Source: Achromobacter sp. HZ34 (GTDB lineage Bacteria; Pseudomonadota; Gammaproteobacteria; Burkholderiales; Burkholderiaceae_B). Taken from it: a DNA stretch of 64,000 nucleotides. Location: contig NZ_NJIX01000003.1 of the NCBI RefSeq assembly GCF_002209485.1, positions 310,001-374,000 on the forward strand. The letters are read 5' to 3'. The notes under the pieces are model-generated. The model made no database searches, had not been told where the DNA came from, and worked only from the letters and a program-made list of their open reading frames with translations. A program made the position numbers and the translations under genes. Positions 1-12,044 of this stretch are shown here, piece by piece. Positions within the stretch are counted from its first letter, which is position 1. Each line of letters starts with the position of its first letter.

Positions 1-1
1 G

Positions 2-421
2 GTCTACCCGGTCAAGGGTTATTCCATTACGGTGCACCTGGACCAGCCCGGCGATGAGGAGGCGGCACCCCGGGTCAGCCTGCTGGACGAGGCGGCCAAG
101 ATCGTCACCAGCCGGCTGGGCGCGCGCTTCCGCGTTGCCGGCACGGCGGAATTCAACGGTTACAACAAGGACATCCGCGCCGATCGCATCGAGCCCCTGG
201 TGCAGTGGACCCGGCGGCACTTCCCCGGCGTCGCCACCCAGCGCGTGGTGCCATGGTGCGGCTTGCGGCCGATGACGCCGAACATGATGCCCGTGGTACG
301 GCGCGGCCGCCGGCCCGGCGTCTACTACAACACGGGGCACGGCCACCTGGGCTGGACCCTGTCGGCCGCCACGGCGCCGCTACTCGCCAGCCTGGTTGCA
401 AGCGAACAGCCGCCGGGCTGA
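2..421 (+). CDS. FAD-dependent D-amino-acid dehydrogenase, C-terminal part
   Basis: Only the last 139 residues are present; the gene enters from the left edge. The visible part begins in the YPVKGYS segment typical of DadA-type flavoproteins. It continues through CGLRPMTP and the closing NTGHGHLGWT motif, which in this family lines the FAD and substrate site. Such enzymes oxidise D-amino acids to 2-oxo acids and ammonia at the inner membrane. The substrate cannot be fixed because paralogues are common. Its stop codon is directly followed by the stop of the convergent aldo/keto reductase gene, with no base between them. Confidence 0.85.
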   Translation, partial: VYPVKGYSITVHLDQPGDEEAAPRVSLLDEAAKIVTSRLGARFRVAGTAEFNGYNKDIRADRIEPLVQWTRRHFPGVATQRVVPWCGLRPMTPNMMPVVRRGRRPGVYYNTGHGHLGWTLSAATAPLLASLVASEQPPG

Positions 422-1417
422 CTACTCGAAGCCGGTCACCACATGCGGCACGTAAGGCGCTTCCAGGGCACGCACCTCGTCCTCGGTCAGCTGCAACTGC
501 AAGGCCGCGATGGCGTCCTGGAACTGCGCCGAACGCGAGGCGCCGATGATGGGCGCCGTCACGCCCGCCTTGCCGATGACCCAGGCCAGCGCCACCTGGG
601 CGCGCGGCACGCCACGCGCCGCGGCGATGGCGCCGACAGCTTCGACGACACGGCGGTCGGCTTCTTCGGTGTTGCCATACAGCTTCTTGCTCACCGCGTC
701 GCTCTCGTCGCGCGCGGTACGGTCGTCCCAGGCGCGCGCCAGGCGGCCACGCGCCAGCGGGCTCCACGGAATGACGCCGATGCCCTCATCGCGGCACAAC
801 GGCAGCATCTCGCGCTCTTCTTCGCGATACAGCAGGTTGAGGTGATTCTGCATGGTCACGAAACGGGTCCAGCCGTTGGCTTCGGCCACATGCAAGGCCT
901 TGGCGAACTGCCAGGCATACATGGACGAGGCACCGATGTAGCGCACCTTGCCCGCCTTGACCACGTCATGCAGGGCCTCCATCGTTTCCTCGATCGGGGT
1001 GTGGTAGTCCCAGCGATGGATCTGGTAAAGGTCGACATAGTCCGTGCCCAGGCGCCGCAGGCTGGCGTCGATGCCCTCGAAGATGGCCTTGCGCGACAGC
1101 CCCGTGGTGTTCGGCCGCCGCTTCTCGCCGGCATCGCCCGGCCCGAAATACACCTTGGTGGCGAGCACGATTTCGTCGCGCCGCGCATATTCCTTCAAGG
1201 CGCGGCCGACGATCTCTTCCGACGTACCGGCCGAATAGCTGTTGGCGGTATCGAAGAAGTTGATGCCGGCTTCCAGCGCTTCGCGGATCAGGGGCCGGCT
1301 GGCTTCCTCGTCCAGCGTCCAGGGGTGCGTGCCGCGCTCCGGCACGCCGAAGGTCATGCAGCCCAGCGCCAGCGGCGACACGAGCATGCCGGTATTACCC
1401 AGGCGTTTGTATTCCAT
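422..1417 (-). CDS. Aldo/keto reductase
   Basis: This 331-residue cytosolic NADPH-dependent carbonyl reductase has the usual family length. The catalytic tetrad is visible as Asp56 and Tyr61 (DTANSY), Lys88 (ATKVYF) and His134 (QIHRWD). The C-terminal PIIGAS region matches the NADP-binding end of the barrel. The N-terminal RLGNTGMLVSPLALGCMTFG is typical of the Tas/YajO-like branch. The gene stands alone and converges on the dehydrogenase fragment at the left edge. Its physiological substrate is unknown. Confidence 0.9.
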   Translation of the reverse strand: MEYKRLGNTGMLVSPLALGCMTFGVPERGTHPWTLDEEASRPLIREALEAGINFFDTANSYSAGTSEEIVGRALKEYARRDEIVLATKVYFGPGDAGEKRRPNTTGLSRKAIFEGIDASLRRLGTDYVDLYQIHRWDYHTPIEETMEALHDVVKAGKVRYIGASSMYAWQFAKALHVAEANGWTRFVTMQNHLNLLYREEEREMLPLCRDEGIGVIPWSPLARGRLARAWDDRTARDESDAVSKKLYGNTEEADRRVVEAVGAIAAARGVPRAQVALAWVIGKAGVTAPIIGASRSAQFQDAIAALQLQLTEDEVRALEAPYVPHVVTGFE

Positions 1418-1525
1418 GATATTGATCCGTCCACACTGTAAGCAGATGCCTCAAGCATAGGCCACGGCACGGGACGCGAGCTAGAATCCCCCGCTTGTTG
1501 CATCGGGTATCCCTGTTTCCGCATC

Positions 1526-2731
1526 ATGCCGCGTCTCTACCAGCTGTGCGCCCTGCTACTGCTCGTCCTGCCGCTGGCCGCCTGCCAACGGGACGCCGCG
1601 CCCCTGCCCAACGACGCCTATGTCTGGCAACGCGCCTGGACGCCCGCGCTGGTGCAGGCGCTGCGCGCCAGTGACGACATCGTGGCGGCCTGGCATGTGC
1701 TCGGCGCCGAGATGGACGCCGGCGGCCGCTGGGCCGATACCGCGCCCGATTACGCCACGCTGGCCGCGCTGCGCGAACCCGTCGTCCTGGTGCTGCGGCT
1801 GGATGGCCGCGCCGACCGGCTGGACGCGGACGCCATCCGCGCGCGGCTGCATGAACGCATGCAGGCCTGGCGCGCCGCGGGGGTGCGCATCGGCGGCGTC
1901 GAAATCGACTATGACTGCGCCACCGCGCGCCTGCCCGCCTATGCCGTGTTGCTGCGGCTTCTGCGTGACGGGCTGGATGTGCCCCTGGCCATCACCGCCC
2001 TGCCGACCTGGCTGCAGAGCCCCGACCTGGACACTTTACTGGCTGTGCCGGACAGCTCCATCCTGCAAGTGCACGCGGTACTCGATCCCGCGCTGGGCTT
2101 GTTCAATCCCCGCCGCGCGGCGGCCTGGGTCAAGGACTATGCGCGCCGCACCCAGCGGCCGTGGCGCGTGGCCCTACCCAGCTACGGCACGCGCGTGGCC
2201 TGGGATGAAGCCGGCCGCATCCTCACCGTGGAAAGCGAACGCCCCACCCTGGCGCCGTCCTCGCGCGACGCCGAACTGGTGGCGCAACCCAAGGTGCTGG
2301 CGCAGTTCAGCGCGGAATTGGAGCAACAGCGACGGCAACGGCAACGGCAGCTGGCGGGCCTGGCCGGCCTGGTCTGGTTTCGCCTGCCCACCGACCAGGA
2401 CCAGCGTGCCTGGAGCCTGGCCACCTGGCGCGCGGTGCTGACGCGCCAGCCGCTGCAATCCGAACTCACCATTACGCTGGACGGCGCGGGCCCCGCGCGC
2501 GATATGCTGCTGGCCAATCGCGGCAACAGCGACGCGCCGCTGCCGGGCATCATCCGGATCGCCGGTGATTGCGCCGCCGCGGATGGCATCAATGGCTACG
2601 CGCTGGAACGCGACAGCGCCGGACTTTACTTGCGCAGCACCCATGAAGGACTGCTGCGCGCCCACTTTCAACGCAACATCGGCTGGCTACGCTGCAACGA
2701 TGCACAACCCCGTCTCACCTTCGCCCAATAA
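1526..2731 (+). CDS. DUF3142 domain lipoprotein
   Basis: This 401-residue protein begins with a short hydrophobic leader ending in the lipobox LAAC at Cys20, so it is probably a lipoprotein. The body matches the DUF3142 pattern: a YVWQRAW start, DIVAAWHVLGAEMD, and GVEIDYDCAT reminiscent of a TIM-barrel glycosidase-like fold. No activity is established for the family. Its last 32 bases overlap the next gene in another frame, which indicates translational coupling. The two products probably act together in the envelope; that is inference. Confidence 0.8.
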   Translation: MPRLYQLCALLLLVLPLAACQRDAAPLPNDAYVWQRAWTPALVQALRASDDIVAAWHVLGAEMDAGGRWADTAPDYATLAALREPVVLVLRLDGRADRLDADAIRARLHERMQAWRAAGVRIGGVEIDYDCATARLPAYAVLLRLLRDGLDVPLAITALPTWLQSPDLDTLLAVPDSSILQVHAVLDPALGLFNPRRAAAWVKDYARRTQRPWRVALPSYGTRVAWDEAGRILTVESERPTLAPSSRDAELVAQPKVLAQFSAELEQQRRQRQRQLAGLAGLVWFRLPTDQDQRAWSLATWRAVLTRQPLQSELTITLDGAGPARDMLLANRGNSDAPLPGIIRIAGDCAAADGINGYALERDSAGLYLRSTHEGLLRAHFQRNIGWLRCNDAQPRLTFAQ

Positions 2732-5462
2732 ACGCACGCGCCGCCCTCTGGGACTTGCGCTGCTGCTCGCCGGCCTGGCCGGCGGCACGCTGGTCATCGC
2801 CTGCGGACCGGACTTTCCACCGCAGTTGCTGGACGACCGCGGCGGTACGCTGGGCGCCACGCCGACCAACTCCTTCACTTATGAAGTGAGCCATCTGGTC
2901 AGCAGCAAGGACAAATTCCACGTCCAGGAAGGCTATTACGGCAGCCCGGCGTCGCAGGGCACGCCCGATGACGCGGACAAGGCCTTGAGCACCGACGTGG
3001 CGGCACGCCTCAAGGCTGTGCGCCAGGCTGCCAACGGCGACGCCGCCTATGCGGCGGGCGCGGGACTGCCGCCGGCCTTGCGCCTGTATACGGCCGGCGC
3101 GGTGGACTATCGCTTGTCCCACGCGGCCGCGGACGACGTCGGCAAGGACGCCGACAAGGATCCGAACGTCGTCGCCAAACGGGCGGCGCGCCGCTTCCAG
3201 GCCGTGCTCGACCTGCCCGCGCAGGATGGCGCGGCGCGCGCGGTGTGGGCGGCGTATATGTTGGCGGAATTGAAGGCACAGGGCTATGTCACCGCGGATG
3301 ATGGCCTTGGGGATGATGCGGGCCACGGTGGCGGTGCCGCCGGCACGCCTTCCTCATCGACAGCGGCGGGCGCGGGCGGCAATCCGGCCGGTGTTGCGGG
3401 CGCGGCTGAAGAACCCGCTTCGAATCGTTCTCCCTCGGGTCACCTGCTGACCGAACAGGCCGCTGAAAACGCCTGGCGCGAAGATGTCGCGCGGGCCTAT
3501 GAGCGGGTACGGCAACTGGCGCGTACGGGTGCCGACGACAGCCAGGGACTGGCCGTGGCCAGCTATGGCCAACAGGCCCTGCTCTATCTGCAAGGCGGCG
3601 ACGGCACTTGCGGTAACGACGAGATCAATGGCCAGACCGGCTGCGCCGACACCATCTCTCCAGCCGCGATGAAGCGCGCCATTCATCTGTACGCCGAGCA
3701 GGCCGCGCAAGGCTCGCAGAGCGGCCTGCAATCGCTGCGCACCCTGGCCGATTGGGCCCTGGGCAATCCGGTGCGCGCCAGCAGCCTGATCGACGATCCC
3801 ATTGCGCAACGCCTGCTGGTCACCTACGCACTGGCCCGCCTGGGCGACATCGTCGACGGCAAGGCGGACAGCGCCACCGACGTGTTTGCCATCGAAGGCA
3901 TCAACGGCCAGCACGGCATGGCGGACGCCGGTGTCGGCGATACCCGCATCACGCCCAACCCGGCATTGACGGCACTGACCGCGGCCCTGGCCACCTTGGA
4001 TCCCGCGCGCCTGGACAGCGCCGACCGGGTCGCCGCGCTGGCCTATCGCGTGGGTCGCTACGATCTTGCCGCACGGTTGGCCGCCCGTATGCAGACGCCC
4101 CTGGCCTGGTGGGTGCGGGCCAAGCTGGCCACCCGCCAGGGCGACGCCGCGGCGGCGGCGCAAGCCTATGCCCATGCGGTGCAGGCCTTCCCGCAAAACG
4201 ATGGCAGCCTGGAGTCGTCCAGCCTGGCGCGCTTGCAAGGCGAACAGGGAGTGCTGTCGCTGGCGCGCGGGCAGTATGTCGACGCGCTCGACCAGTTGTA
4301 CCAGGCGGCCACGGCGGCCCAGCCCGGCAGCCTGCCGGAGGATGGGCCGGTGATGGGGGACTACTGGAACGACGTGGCGTACGTGGCTGAACGGGTGTTG
4401 ACCACGGATGAACTGCGCGACTATGTGAATGCCCATGTGCCTGCCACGCCGGTACCCGCCGTCGACATGAAAACCATGGACGCGACGGCGCAGAGCAACT
4501 GGCTCTACCAGCACCCGGTCACCGTGGCCGATCGCCTGCGCCAGTTGCTGGCGCGCCGCCTCATGCGCGATGGCCAACGCCAGCAGGCGCTGGCGTATTT
4601 CCCGCCGGACGACGACGCGCGTTTCATGAACGTCACTTGGGCGGATGGCCAGATGGTGATGACCCCGACCCGGGCGCGCCAGGCCGCGGCGGCATACGAC
4701 GCCGCCTTGAACGAGGCGCGGGATGCGTGGCGTGATGTGACGCGGGCGCGCGCCTGGTATCGCGCCGCGCTGATCGCGCGCCGCCAGGGGATGGATCTGC
4801 TGGGCTATGAACAGGATCCGGACTATGCCGTGTATGACGGCGGCTACACCTACGGCGCTGGCCGCGGCGGCACCGAGGACGGCAGCTGGCAAGGCGCCGC
4901 GGCGGGGCAGGACCAGGCGGCGGGGGCTGACGCCGGCCAAGGCGGGGCCACGGCAAGTGCTGACGCTGGCCAAAATGCGGGCGCCGGGGCGGCTACACGT
5001 GTGGACACGCCAGCCAAACGCGCGGCGCGCGATCTGGCGGGGCCTTACGTTACCGATGAAGAACGCCGCCGCTATGCCGCGTCGGAGGCGAAGCCTTACG
5101 CGCGCTTCCACTATCGCGAAGTCGCCGCGGATCATGCTGTCGAGGCGGCCGAGCTGCTGCCGCCCCGCTCCCAGGCCTACGCCGCCACCCTATGCCGTGC
5201 GACCCGTTTCATCATCGATGACGATGCCGGCCGCGCCCGTGCGATCTACATGCAGTACGTCAAGAATGGCGCCGCGGTGCCCTTCGGCGCCACCTTCGGC
5301 CGCAATTGCCCCGACCCGGACTTCGATGGCGCCGCGCGCTTTCGCTACGTGCAGGCGTGGCGCGTGATCGAACGCCACCCCGCCGAAACCGCCGGCGCCG
5401 GCATAGCGGCCCTGGCCGCCCTCACCGCCGCCCTTTACTGGCGCCGCCGCGCACAGGCATAA
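2700..5462 (+). CDS. Large unknown exported helical-repeat protein, partner of the DUF3142 protein
   Basis: This is a 920-residue product. I start it at the ATG at 2700, inside the end of the DUF3142 gene, because a hydrophobic leader (residues about 15-35, ending LVIACG) follows directly. The open frame extends further left without a plausible signal. The body is alanine-rich and helical, resembling TPR-like repeats. Two Gly/Ala-rich inserts interrupt it (near 3300-3420 and 4850-5010). A hydrophobic stretch followed by Arg residues ends the protein, like a membrane anchor. I do not recognise a catalytic motif. Coupling to a DUF3142 gene is the best functional clue. Confidence 0.75.
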   Translation: MHNPVSPSPNKRTRRPLGLALLLAGLAGGTLVIACGPDFPPQLLDDRGGTLGATPTNSFTYEVSHLVSSKDKFHVQEGYYGSPASQGTPDDADKALSTDVAARLKAVRQAANGDAAYAAGAGLPPALRLYTAGAVDYRLSHAAADDVGKDADKDPNVVAKRAARRFQAVLDLPAQDGAARAVWAAYMLAELKAQGYVTADDGLGDDAGHGGGAAGTPSSSTAAGAGGNPAGVAGAAEEPASNRSPSGHLLTEQAAENAWREDVARAYERVRQLARTGADDSQGLAVASYGQQALLYLQGGDGTCGNDEINGQTGCADTISPAAMKRAIHLYAEQAAQGSQSGLQSLRTLADWALGNPVRASSLIDDPIAQRLLVTYALARLGDIVDGKADSATDVFAIEGINGQHGMADAGVGDTRITPNPALTALTAALATLDPARLDSADRVAALAYRVGRYDLAARLAARMQTPLAWWVRAKLATRQGDAAAAAQAYAHAVQAFPQNDGSLESSSLARLQGEQGVLSLARGQYVDALDQLYQAATAAQPGSLPEDGPVMGDYWNDVAYVAERVLTTDELRDYVNAHVPATPVPAVDMKTMDATAQSNWLYQHPVTVADRLRQLLARRLMRDGQRQQALAYFPPDDDARFMNVTWADGQMVMTPTRARQAAAAYDAALNEARDAWRDVTRARAWYRAALIARRQGMDLLGYEQDPDYAVYDGGYTYGAGRGGTEDGSWQGAAAGQDQAAGADAGQGGATASADAGQNAGAGAATRVDTPAKRAARDLAGPYVTDEERRRYAASEAKPYARFHYREVAADHAVEAAELLPPRSQAYAATLCRATRFIIDDDAGRARAIYMQYVKNGAAVPFGATFGRNCPDPDFDGAARFRYVQAWRVIERHPAETAGAGIAALAALTAALYWRRRAQA

Positions 5463-5463
5463 C

Positions 5464-5556
5464 ATGCTCAAGGGCATCGTCGGGCATTTCGAACGGCACT
5501 ACGGCCCGGACATCGTCCCCGCCTTGCTGGTACAGGCGCGGCAGGCCTATGCGTGA
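5464..5556 (+). CDS. Possible 30-residue ORF
   Basis: An ATG directly after the stop of the 920-residue protein opens a 30-codon frame ending in TGA. The peptide has no recognised motif and its ribosome binding site would lie inside the upstream gene. It could be a translationally coupled micro-ORF, the remnant of a longer gene, or chance. I keep it only as a weak candidate. Confidence 0.2.
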   Translation: MLKGIVGHFERHYGPDIVPALLVQARQAYA

Positions 5557-5564
5557 GAGCGTAA

Positions 5565-6518
5565 TCAGCCATCCACCGGCGTGACCAAGGGCCGGCCCTC
5601 GAAACACGCCAGCAAATTGGCGGTCGCCAGCTTGACGGTGGCGGCGAGGGCTTCCGGCGAGCGGCCCGCGATGTGCGGGGTAAAGGTCAGGTTGGGCGCG
5701 CGGAAAACCTCCGGCAGCATGCCGTCGGGTTCGCCCTCCACCACGTCCAGCGCGGCGCCCGCGATCGTGCCGGCATGCAGCGCCGCCAGCAGCGCCTGCG
5801 TATCGACCACGCTGCCGCGCGCGATATTCACCAGGAAGCCATCCGGTCCCAGCGCGCCCAGTACCGCCGCGTCGACCAGATGATGCGTGGCAGCGCCGCC
5901 CGGTGTCGCCACCACCAGGAAATCCGCCCAGGACGCCAGCGCCATCGGGCTGTCGAAATAGACCATGCTGCCGCCGTCCTCGACCGGGCGGCGGTTGTGA
6001 TAACCCACGGCCATATCGAAACCACCGGCCGCGCGGCGGGCGATCTGCCGGCCGATGGTGCCCAGCCCCAGGATGCCCAGTTTCTTGTCATGCAGCGTCG
6101 GCCGTTCGATGCGTGAACTGGCGCCCCAATTGCCGCCGCGCGCCACCTGATCGTTTTGCACGATGCCGCGCGCCGCCGCCAGCATGAGCGCCAGCGCGTG
6201 GTCCGCCACCGCGTTGTCATTGGCGCCCCGCCCATTGCTGACGGCGATGCCGCGCGCCCGGGCTGCCGCCACGTCGATTTTTTCGTAGCCGGCGCCCAGG
6301 GCGCAGACGATGCGCAGGCGCGGCATGGCGGCCATTTCATGGGCTTCGAAGCCGGTCGAACCGTTGGTCACCACGGCATCGATGGTGGCCGCCAACTCGG
6401 CCGGCAATTGCGCGCGCGCGGCCGGCGTCACGGCAAAATGCAGCTGGAAACCGGCTTCCTCAAAGACGGTCAGGTTGGTCTGCTTGATTTCGATGAGGAT
6501 CAGCAATTGCCTTTGCAT
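5565..6518 (-). CDS. D-2-hydroxyacid dehydrogenase (NAD(P)-dependent)
   Basis: This 317-residue protein belongs to the D-isomer-specific 2-hydroxyacid dehydrogenase family (glyoxylate/hydroxypyruvate reductase type). The Rossmann motif GLGTIG is followed by the catalytic Arg in NIARGSVVD, the Glu in VVEGEPDG and the His in TPHIAGRS. These residues reduce 2-oxo acids or oxidise D-2-hydroxyacids in the cytosol. The start at 6518 has an AGGGA ribosome binding site seven bases upstream. The gene is monocistronic and divergent from kdsA. The exact substrate is not readable from the sequence. Confidence 0.9.
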   Translation of the reverse strand: MQRQLLILIEIKQTNLTVFEEAGFQLHFAVTPAARAQLPAELAATIDAVVTNGSTGFEAHEMAAMPRLRIVCALGAGYEKIDVAAARARGIAVSNGRGANDNAVADHALALMLAAARGIVQNDQVARGGNWGASSRIERPTLHDKKLGILGLGTIGRQIARRAAGGFDMAVGYHNRRPVEDGGSMVYFDSPMALASWADFLVVATPGGAATHHLVDAAVLGALGPDGFLVNIARGSVVDTQALLAALHAGTIAGAALDVVEGEPDGMLPEVFRAPNLTFTPHIAGRSPEALAATVKLATANLLACFEGRPLVTPVDG

Positions 6519-6676
6519 GGGGGGTCCCTGGCAGGAATGGTTATGAAGGGGCGAGCCGATTGTGTCCGAGGCGGCCTGAAAGGACGCTGATCACGCCGCC
6601 CGGGGGAAGCACCGAACCCGGCGCCGGACCAGGCGCGGCCGGCGATATACTGCCCGGATCTCCGCCTTTCAGGTAG

Positions 6677-9171
<2,495 letters not shown>

Positions 9172-9255
9172 GTGTCGTCTCCTCGCGATGCCGGCGGCGC
9201 CGTGCTTCTGTTGTCGCGTGCGCCTTTCTACTCAAAAAACCTTGAATTCAAACTG

Positions 9256-9281
9256 AAATGGCTCCGCAAGCGGAGCCATTT
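9256..9281 (-). terminator. Perfect 12-bp stem-loop, likely terminator of the cupin gene
   Basis: The arms AAATGGCTCCGC and GCGGAGCCATTT are separated by two bases, giving a strong hairpin with A/T-rich ends. Read on the minus strand it lies about 110 bases after the cupin stop and before the MmgE/PrpD start. It is followed by a T-rich stretch (TTTCAGTTTG). The rest of 9172-9389 shows nothing else clear. Confidence 0.65.
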
Positions 9282-9389
9282 GGTTCAACTTCAATCCGGC
9301 TGGATCGAGCAAGGCAATAGCCGGTGCCCGTCCGCGTCCTGGGAGGAACAGACACATGCCCGGTACACCGGCCCGCGGGCGTCGGTGTC

Positions 9390-10043
9390 CTAGCCGCCGG
9401 CAGCCACGCTCTTGGTCATCTTCGCCTTGTTGTAGTTGATGATACGGCCGGTGTCCGGCTCGATGCCGATGCGGCCGCTAAGCGTTTCCAGCGGCTGGCC
9501 GTAAAGGTGGAAATGCAGCGTCGGCGCATTGCCCGTGACGTGGATGCTGTGCAGGTCGTCGGGCAGGAAGGCGATGGACGCACCGGGGCGCACGACCTGC
9601 TCATGCGACAGGGCCAGCTTGGCATGTTCAGCGTCGCTGCCGTCGTCCGAGCGTTGGTAGATCCGGTTCAACTCTTCACCGGAAATCGCCACGATGACGG
9701 CCCACGTGGTGTGGTTGTGCGGCACCGAGGTCTTGCCCGGATTGATCGAATTCAGATACAGCGCGATATCGCTGTCGCCGTCATCCGGGTTCAGCCGGTA
9801 CCGCGTCGATTCACCCTGGCCCCCCGCGGGCGGCGGAAAGTCGGCGCTGCCGAACAGTTCGCTTGCCTGCGCCAGCCGCTCCAGGCGGGCGCTGACATCG
9901 GCCAGCAACTCACGGCTCAATTCCCGGCCCGCCAGAAGCTGGCGGATATCCGCCAGGGTCTCGCTGACGCGCTGGCGGCGCTCGGCGGCGACCACGGACG
10001 AGGAGGATGACGGTGCTGCCTGGGAGGGGGACGCATTGCTCAT
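9390..10043 (-). CDS. Cysteine dioxygenase-like cupin
   Basis: This 217-residue protein looks like a thiol dioxygenase of the cysteine/3-mercaptopropionate dioxygenase superfamily. These are cytosolic non-haem iron enzymes that oxidise thiols to sulfinates. The metal-binding histidines are visible in PHNHTTWAVI and in HSIHVTG and HFHLYGQ near the C-terminus. The first 20 residues are Ser/Ala-rich and probably disordered. A strong AAGGAGA site precedes the start. It is divergent from msrB-msrA, so genes for sulfur oxidation and for repair of oxidised methionine face each other. The thiol substrate is not determined. Confidence 0.8.
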   Translation of the reverse strand: MSNASPSQAAPSSSSSVVAAERRQRVSETLADIRQLLAGRELSRELLADVSARLERLAQASELFGSADFPPPAGGQGESTRYRLNPDDGDSDIALYLNSINPGKTSVPHNHTTWAVIVAISGEELNRIYQRSDDGSDAEHAKLALSHEQVVRPGASIAFLPDDLHSIHVTGNAPTLHFHLYGQPLETLSGRIGIEPDTGRIINYNKAKMTKSVAAGG

Positions 10044-10167
10044 GGTGGGTCTCCTTTATGATTGATGAACGATACGCCAAAATCCGCCATGCGCCGCGTC
10101 TTCCCCCACTTGAATTAGGCGCGCCACCCCCCATCTAGGCGGCTCCCCCCGCGACAAGGAGTGCAGA

Positions 10168-10614
10168 ATGAGCTACCGCAAAGACCCCGATGCCATTGCC
10201 CGGTTGACCCCGGAGCAGTACCGCATCACCCAGGAAAGCGGCACCGAAGCTCCCGGCAGCGGCGAATATCTGCACAACAAGGAAGCTGGCCTGTACGTGG
10301 ACATCGTCTCCGGCGAACCGCTGTTCGCCTCGGCCGACAAGTTCGACTCGCATTGCGGCTGGCCCAGCTTCACCAAGCCCATCGTGGACACCAACGTCAA
10401 TGAGTTGCGTGACGTCACACACGGCATGATTCGTACCGAAGTGCGCTCGGCGCATGGCGACAGCCATCTGGGCCACGTATTTCCGGACGGCCCGCGCGAC
10501 CGCGGCGGCCTGCGCTATTGCATCAACTCGGCGTCGCTGCGCTTCATCCCGCGCGACCAGATGGAAGCCGAAGGTTATGGCGCCTACATCGATCAAGTGG
10601 AGGACGTGAAATGA
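10168..10614 (+). CDS. msrB: Peptide-methionine (R)-S-oxide reductase
   Basis: This 148-residue cytosolic repair enzyme reduces methionine-R-sulfoxide in proteins. The catalytic Cys118 lies in [11 protein letters not shown]. The only other cysteine, Cys63 in DSHCGWPSF, is the likely resolving residue. No zinc-binding CxxC pairs are present, so it is the zinc-free type. The [10 protein letters not shown] motif forms the substrate pocket. AAGGAG precedes the ATG. Its stop overlaps the msrA start (ATGA), so the two are co-translated. Confidence 0.95.
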   Translation: MSYRKDPDAIARLTPEQYRITQESGTEAPGSGEYLHNKEAGLYVDIVSGEPLFASADKFDSHCGWPSFTKPIVDTNVNELRDVTHGMIRTEVRSAHGDSHLGHVFPDGPRDRGGLRYCINSASLRFIPRDQMEAEGYGAYIDQVEDVK

Positions 10615-11117
10615 GCCAGGAACGCGCAGTACTCGCAGGCGGTTGCTTCTGGGGCATGCAAGACCTGATCCGCCGCTTCGATGGCGTCATCAGCACCCGT
10701 GTGGGCTATAGCGGCGGCGACGTGGACAACGCCACCTACCGCAACCACGGCACGCATGCCGAAGCCATCGAGATCATTTTCGATCCGGCCAAGACCAGCT
10801 TTCGCCAGATCCTGGAATTCTTCTTCCAGATCCATGATCCGACCACGCCCAATCGCCAGGGCAATGACCTGGGCACCAGCTACCGCTCCGCCATCTTCTA
10901 CACCGATGACGAACAGAAGCGCGTCGCCGAGGACACCATCGCCGACGTCAATGCCTCCGGCCTGTGGCCCGGCAAGGTCGTGACCGAACTGGCGCCGGTG
11001 GGACCGTTCTGGGAAGCCGAGCCGGAGCACCAGGATTACCTGGAACGCATCCCGAATGGCTATACCTGCCATTTCCTGCGGCCGAACTGGAAGTTGCCCA
11101 AGCGCGCCGCGGCGTGA
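10611..11117 (+). CDS. msrA: Peptide-methionine (S)-S-oxide reductase
   Basis: This 168-residue protein has the GGCFWG active site, with Cys12 as the nucleophile. The family signature continues with [19 protein letters not shown], and [10 protein letters not shown]. It reduces the S epimer of methionine sulfoxide and complements MsrB. I choose the ATG that overlaps the msrB stop because GGCFWG then sits at the usual distance from the N-terminus. An upstream in-frame ATG inside msrB gives an unrelated extension. A Cys near the C-terminus (GYTCHFLRP) could resolve the catalytic disulfide. Confidence 0.95.
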   Translation: MSQERAVLAGGCFWGMQDLIRRFDGVISTRVGYSGGDVDNATYRNHGTHAEAIEIIFDPAKTSFRQILEFFFQIHDPTTPNRQGNDLGTSYRSAIFYTDDEQKRVAEDTIADVNASGLWPGKVVTELAPVGPFWEAEPEHQDYLERIPNGYTCHFLRPNWKLPKRAAA

Positions 11118-11165
11118 TGGCAGCGCAGGGGATCGACCGCGGATCACCGCATTGGGTCCCCTGCG

Positions 11166-11939
11166 TCACCGGCGCGCGATCCACAGCGTCCAGCGGTCCT
11201 GTTCCTCGACCGGCTCGGCGCGGCCCGTGCGTTCACCGATGTGGGCGATCAGCGCCCGCAATTCCTCGTCGCTGAGTTCATGCAGGATCGAGCGGCCAGT
11301 GCGGCTGGCCAGGTCCTGCGCCAGATCGTCGAAGTGGGCGTAGACCCTGCGGGTTTCCCACAGCGTCGCGCTCTCCACCGACTGGAAGCCCGCCTTGTGC
11401 AAGGCAGCGCGGACCTTGGCATCGGTGGGGCGGCGACCGGCTTCCACCGCTGACAGGCGCGGAAAACAATCGAAAAAATAGCCGCGGATATGCGTCGGCG
11501 AACCGGGGATGCCCACGTCTTCCGGCGTGCGATCCTGGATCAACAGCGTGCCGCCGGGTGCCAGCAGGCGCCAGGCCTCCGCGCAGGATTCTTCATAGTC
11601 CTTCAGGTGATGGATGAGGGCGCGCTCGAAGACGATGTCGGCCGCGCCAGCCGCAAGCCCGGTGGCCTGGGCCGTACCGGTCTGGAAAGAGAGCCTGGAA
11701 CGCGCACCCGCCTTTTCGCGGGCGGCGGCGACCATCTGCTCGGAGAAATCGATGCCGGTGACGCTTTGCGCGCCCAGGTCGGCCCACGCCTGGGAATAGA
11801 TGCCGCCGCCGCAGCCTACATCCACCACCCGCTTGCCGCGCGGATCCACGGCGGCCGTCACCGCGCGCGCCCAGCTTTCGTTGGCCGTGCGCGTGGCATA
11901 GGTGTATTTGTTTTCCTGCGAGTGGAAGTCGATGCTCAT
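11166..11939 (-). CDS. Class I SAM-dependent methyltransferase
   Basis: The SAM-binding motif VVDVGCGGG is followed by TGIDFSEQMV, ADIVFERALIHHL and LAPGGTLLIQDRTPEDVG. This is the layout of UbiE/BioC-like small-molecule methyltransferases. The product is 257 residues from the ATG at 11939. Another ATG at 11975 is possible, and the frame stays open to 12095, which would run into the divergent LysR gene. It is divergent from the LysR gene at 12045, a common arrangement for a regulated target. The substrate is unknown. Confidence 0.8.
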   Translation of the reverse strand: MSIDFHSQENKYTYATRTANESWARAVTAAVDPRGKRVVDVGCGGGIYSQAWADLGAQSVTGIDFSEQMVAAAREKAGARSRLSFQTGTAQATGLAAGAADIVFERALIHHLKDYEESCAEAWRLLAPGGTLLIQDRTPEDVGIPGSPTHIRGYFFDCFPRLSAVEAGRRPTDAKVRAALHKAGFQSVESATLWETRRVYAHFDDLAQDLASRTGRSILHELSDEELRALIAHIGERTGRAEPVEEQDRWTLWIARR

Positions 11940-11993
11940 GGCTCGGGCCTGCGGGGGTGTCGATGGAATCGCCATCTTAGGACTGCCCTGTCC

Positions 11994-12042
11994 ATATGTA
12001 AAATATATGAGACATATCACAAGCAGACTCAGGAAATATCCT
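11994..12042. promoter_or_regulatory. Candidate LysR operator in the divergent promoter region
   Basis: This AT-rich stretch stands out from the GC-rich surroundings. It holds an inverted repeat, ATATGT (11994-11999) and ACATAT (12012-12017), and a second one, AGGA/TCCT around AATA at 12031-12042. It lies between the methyltransferase and LysR starts, where LysR-type regulators usually bind. Function is inferred from position. Confidence 0.4.
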
Positions 12043-12044
12043 AA

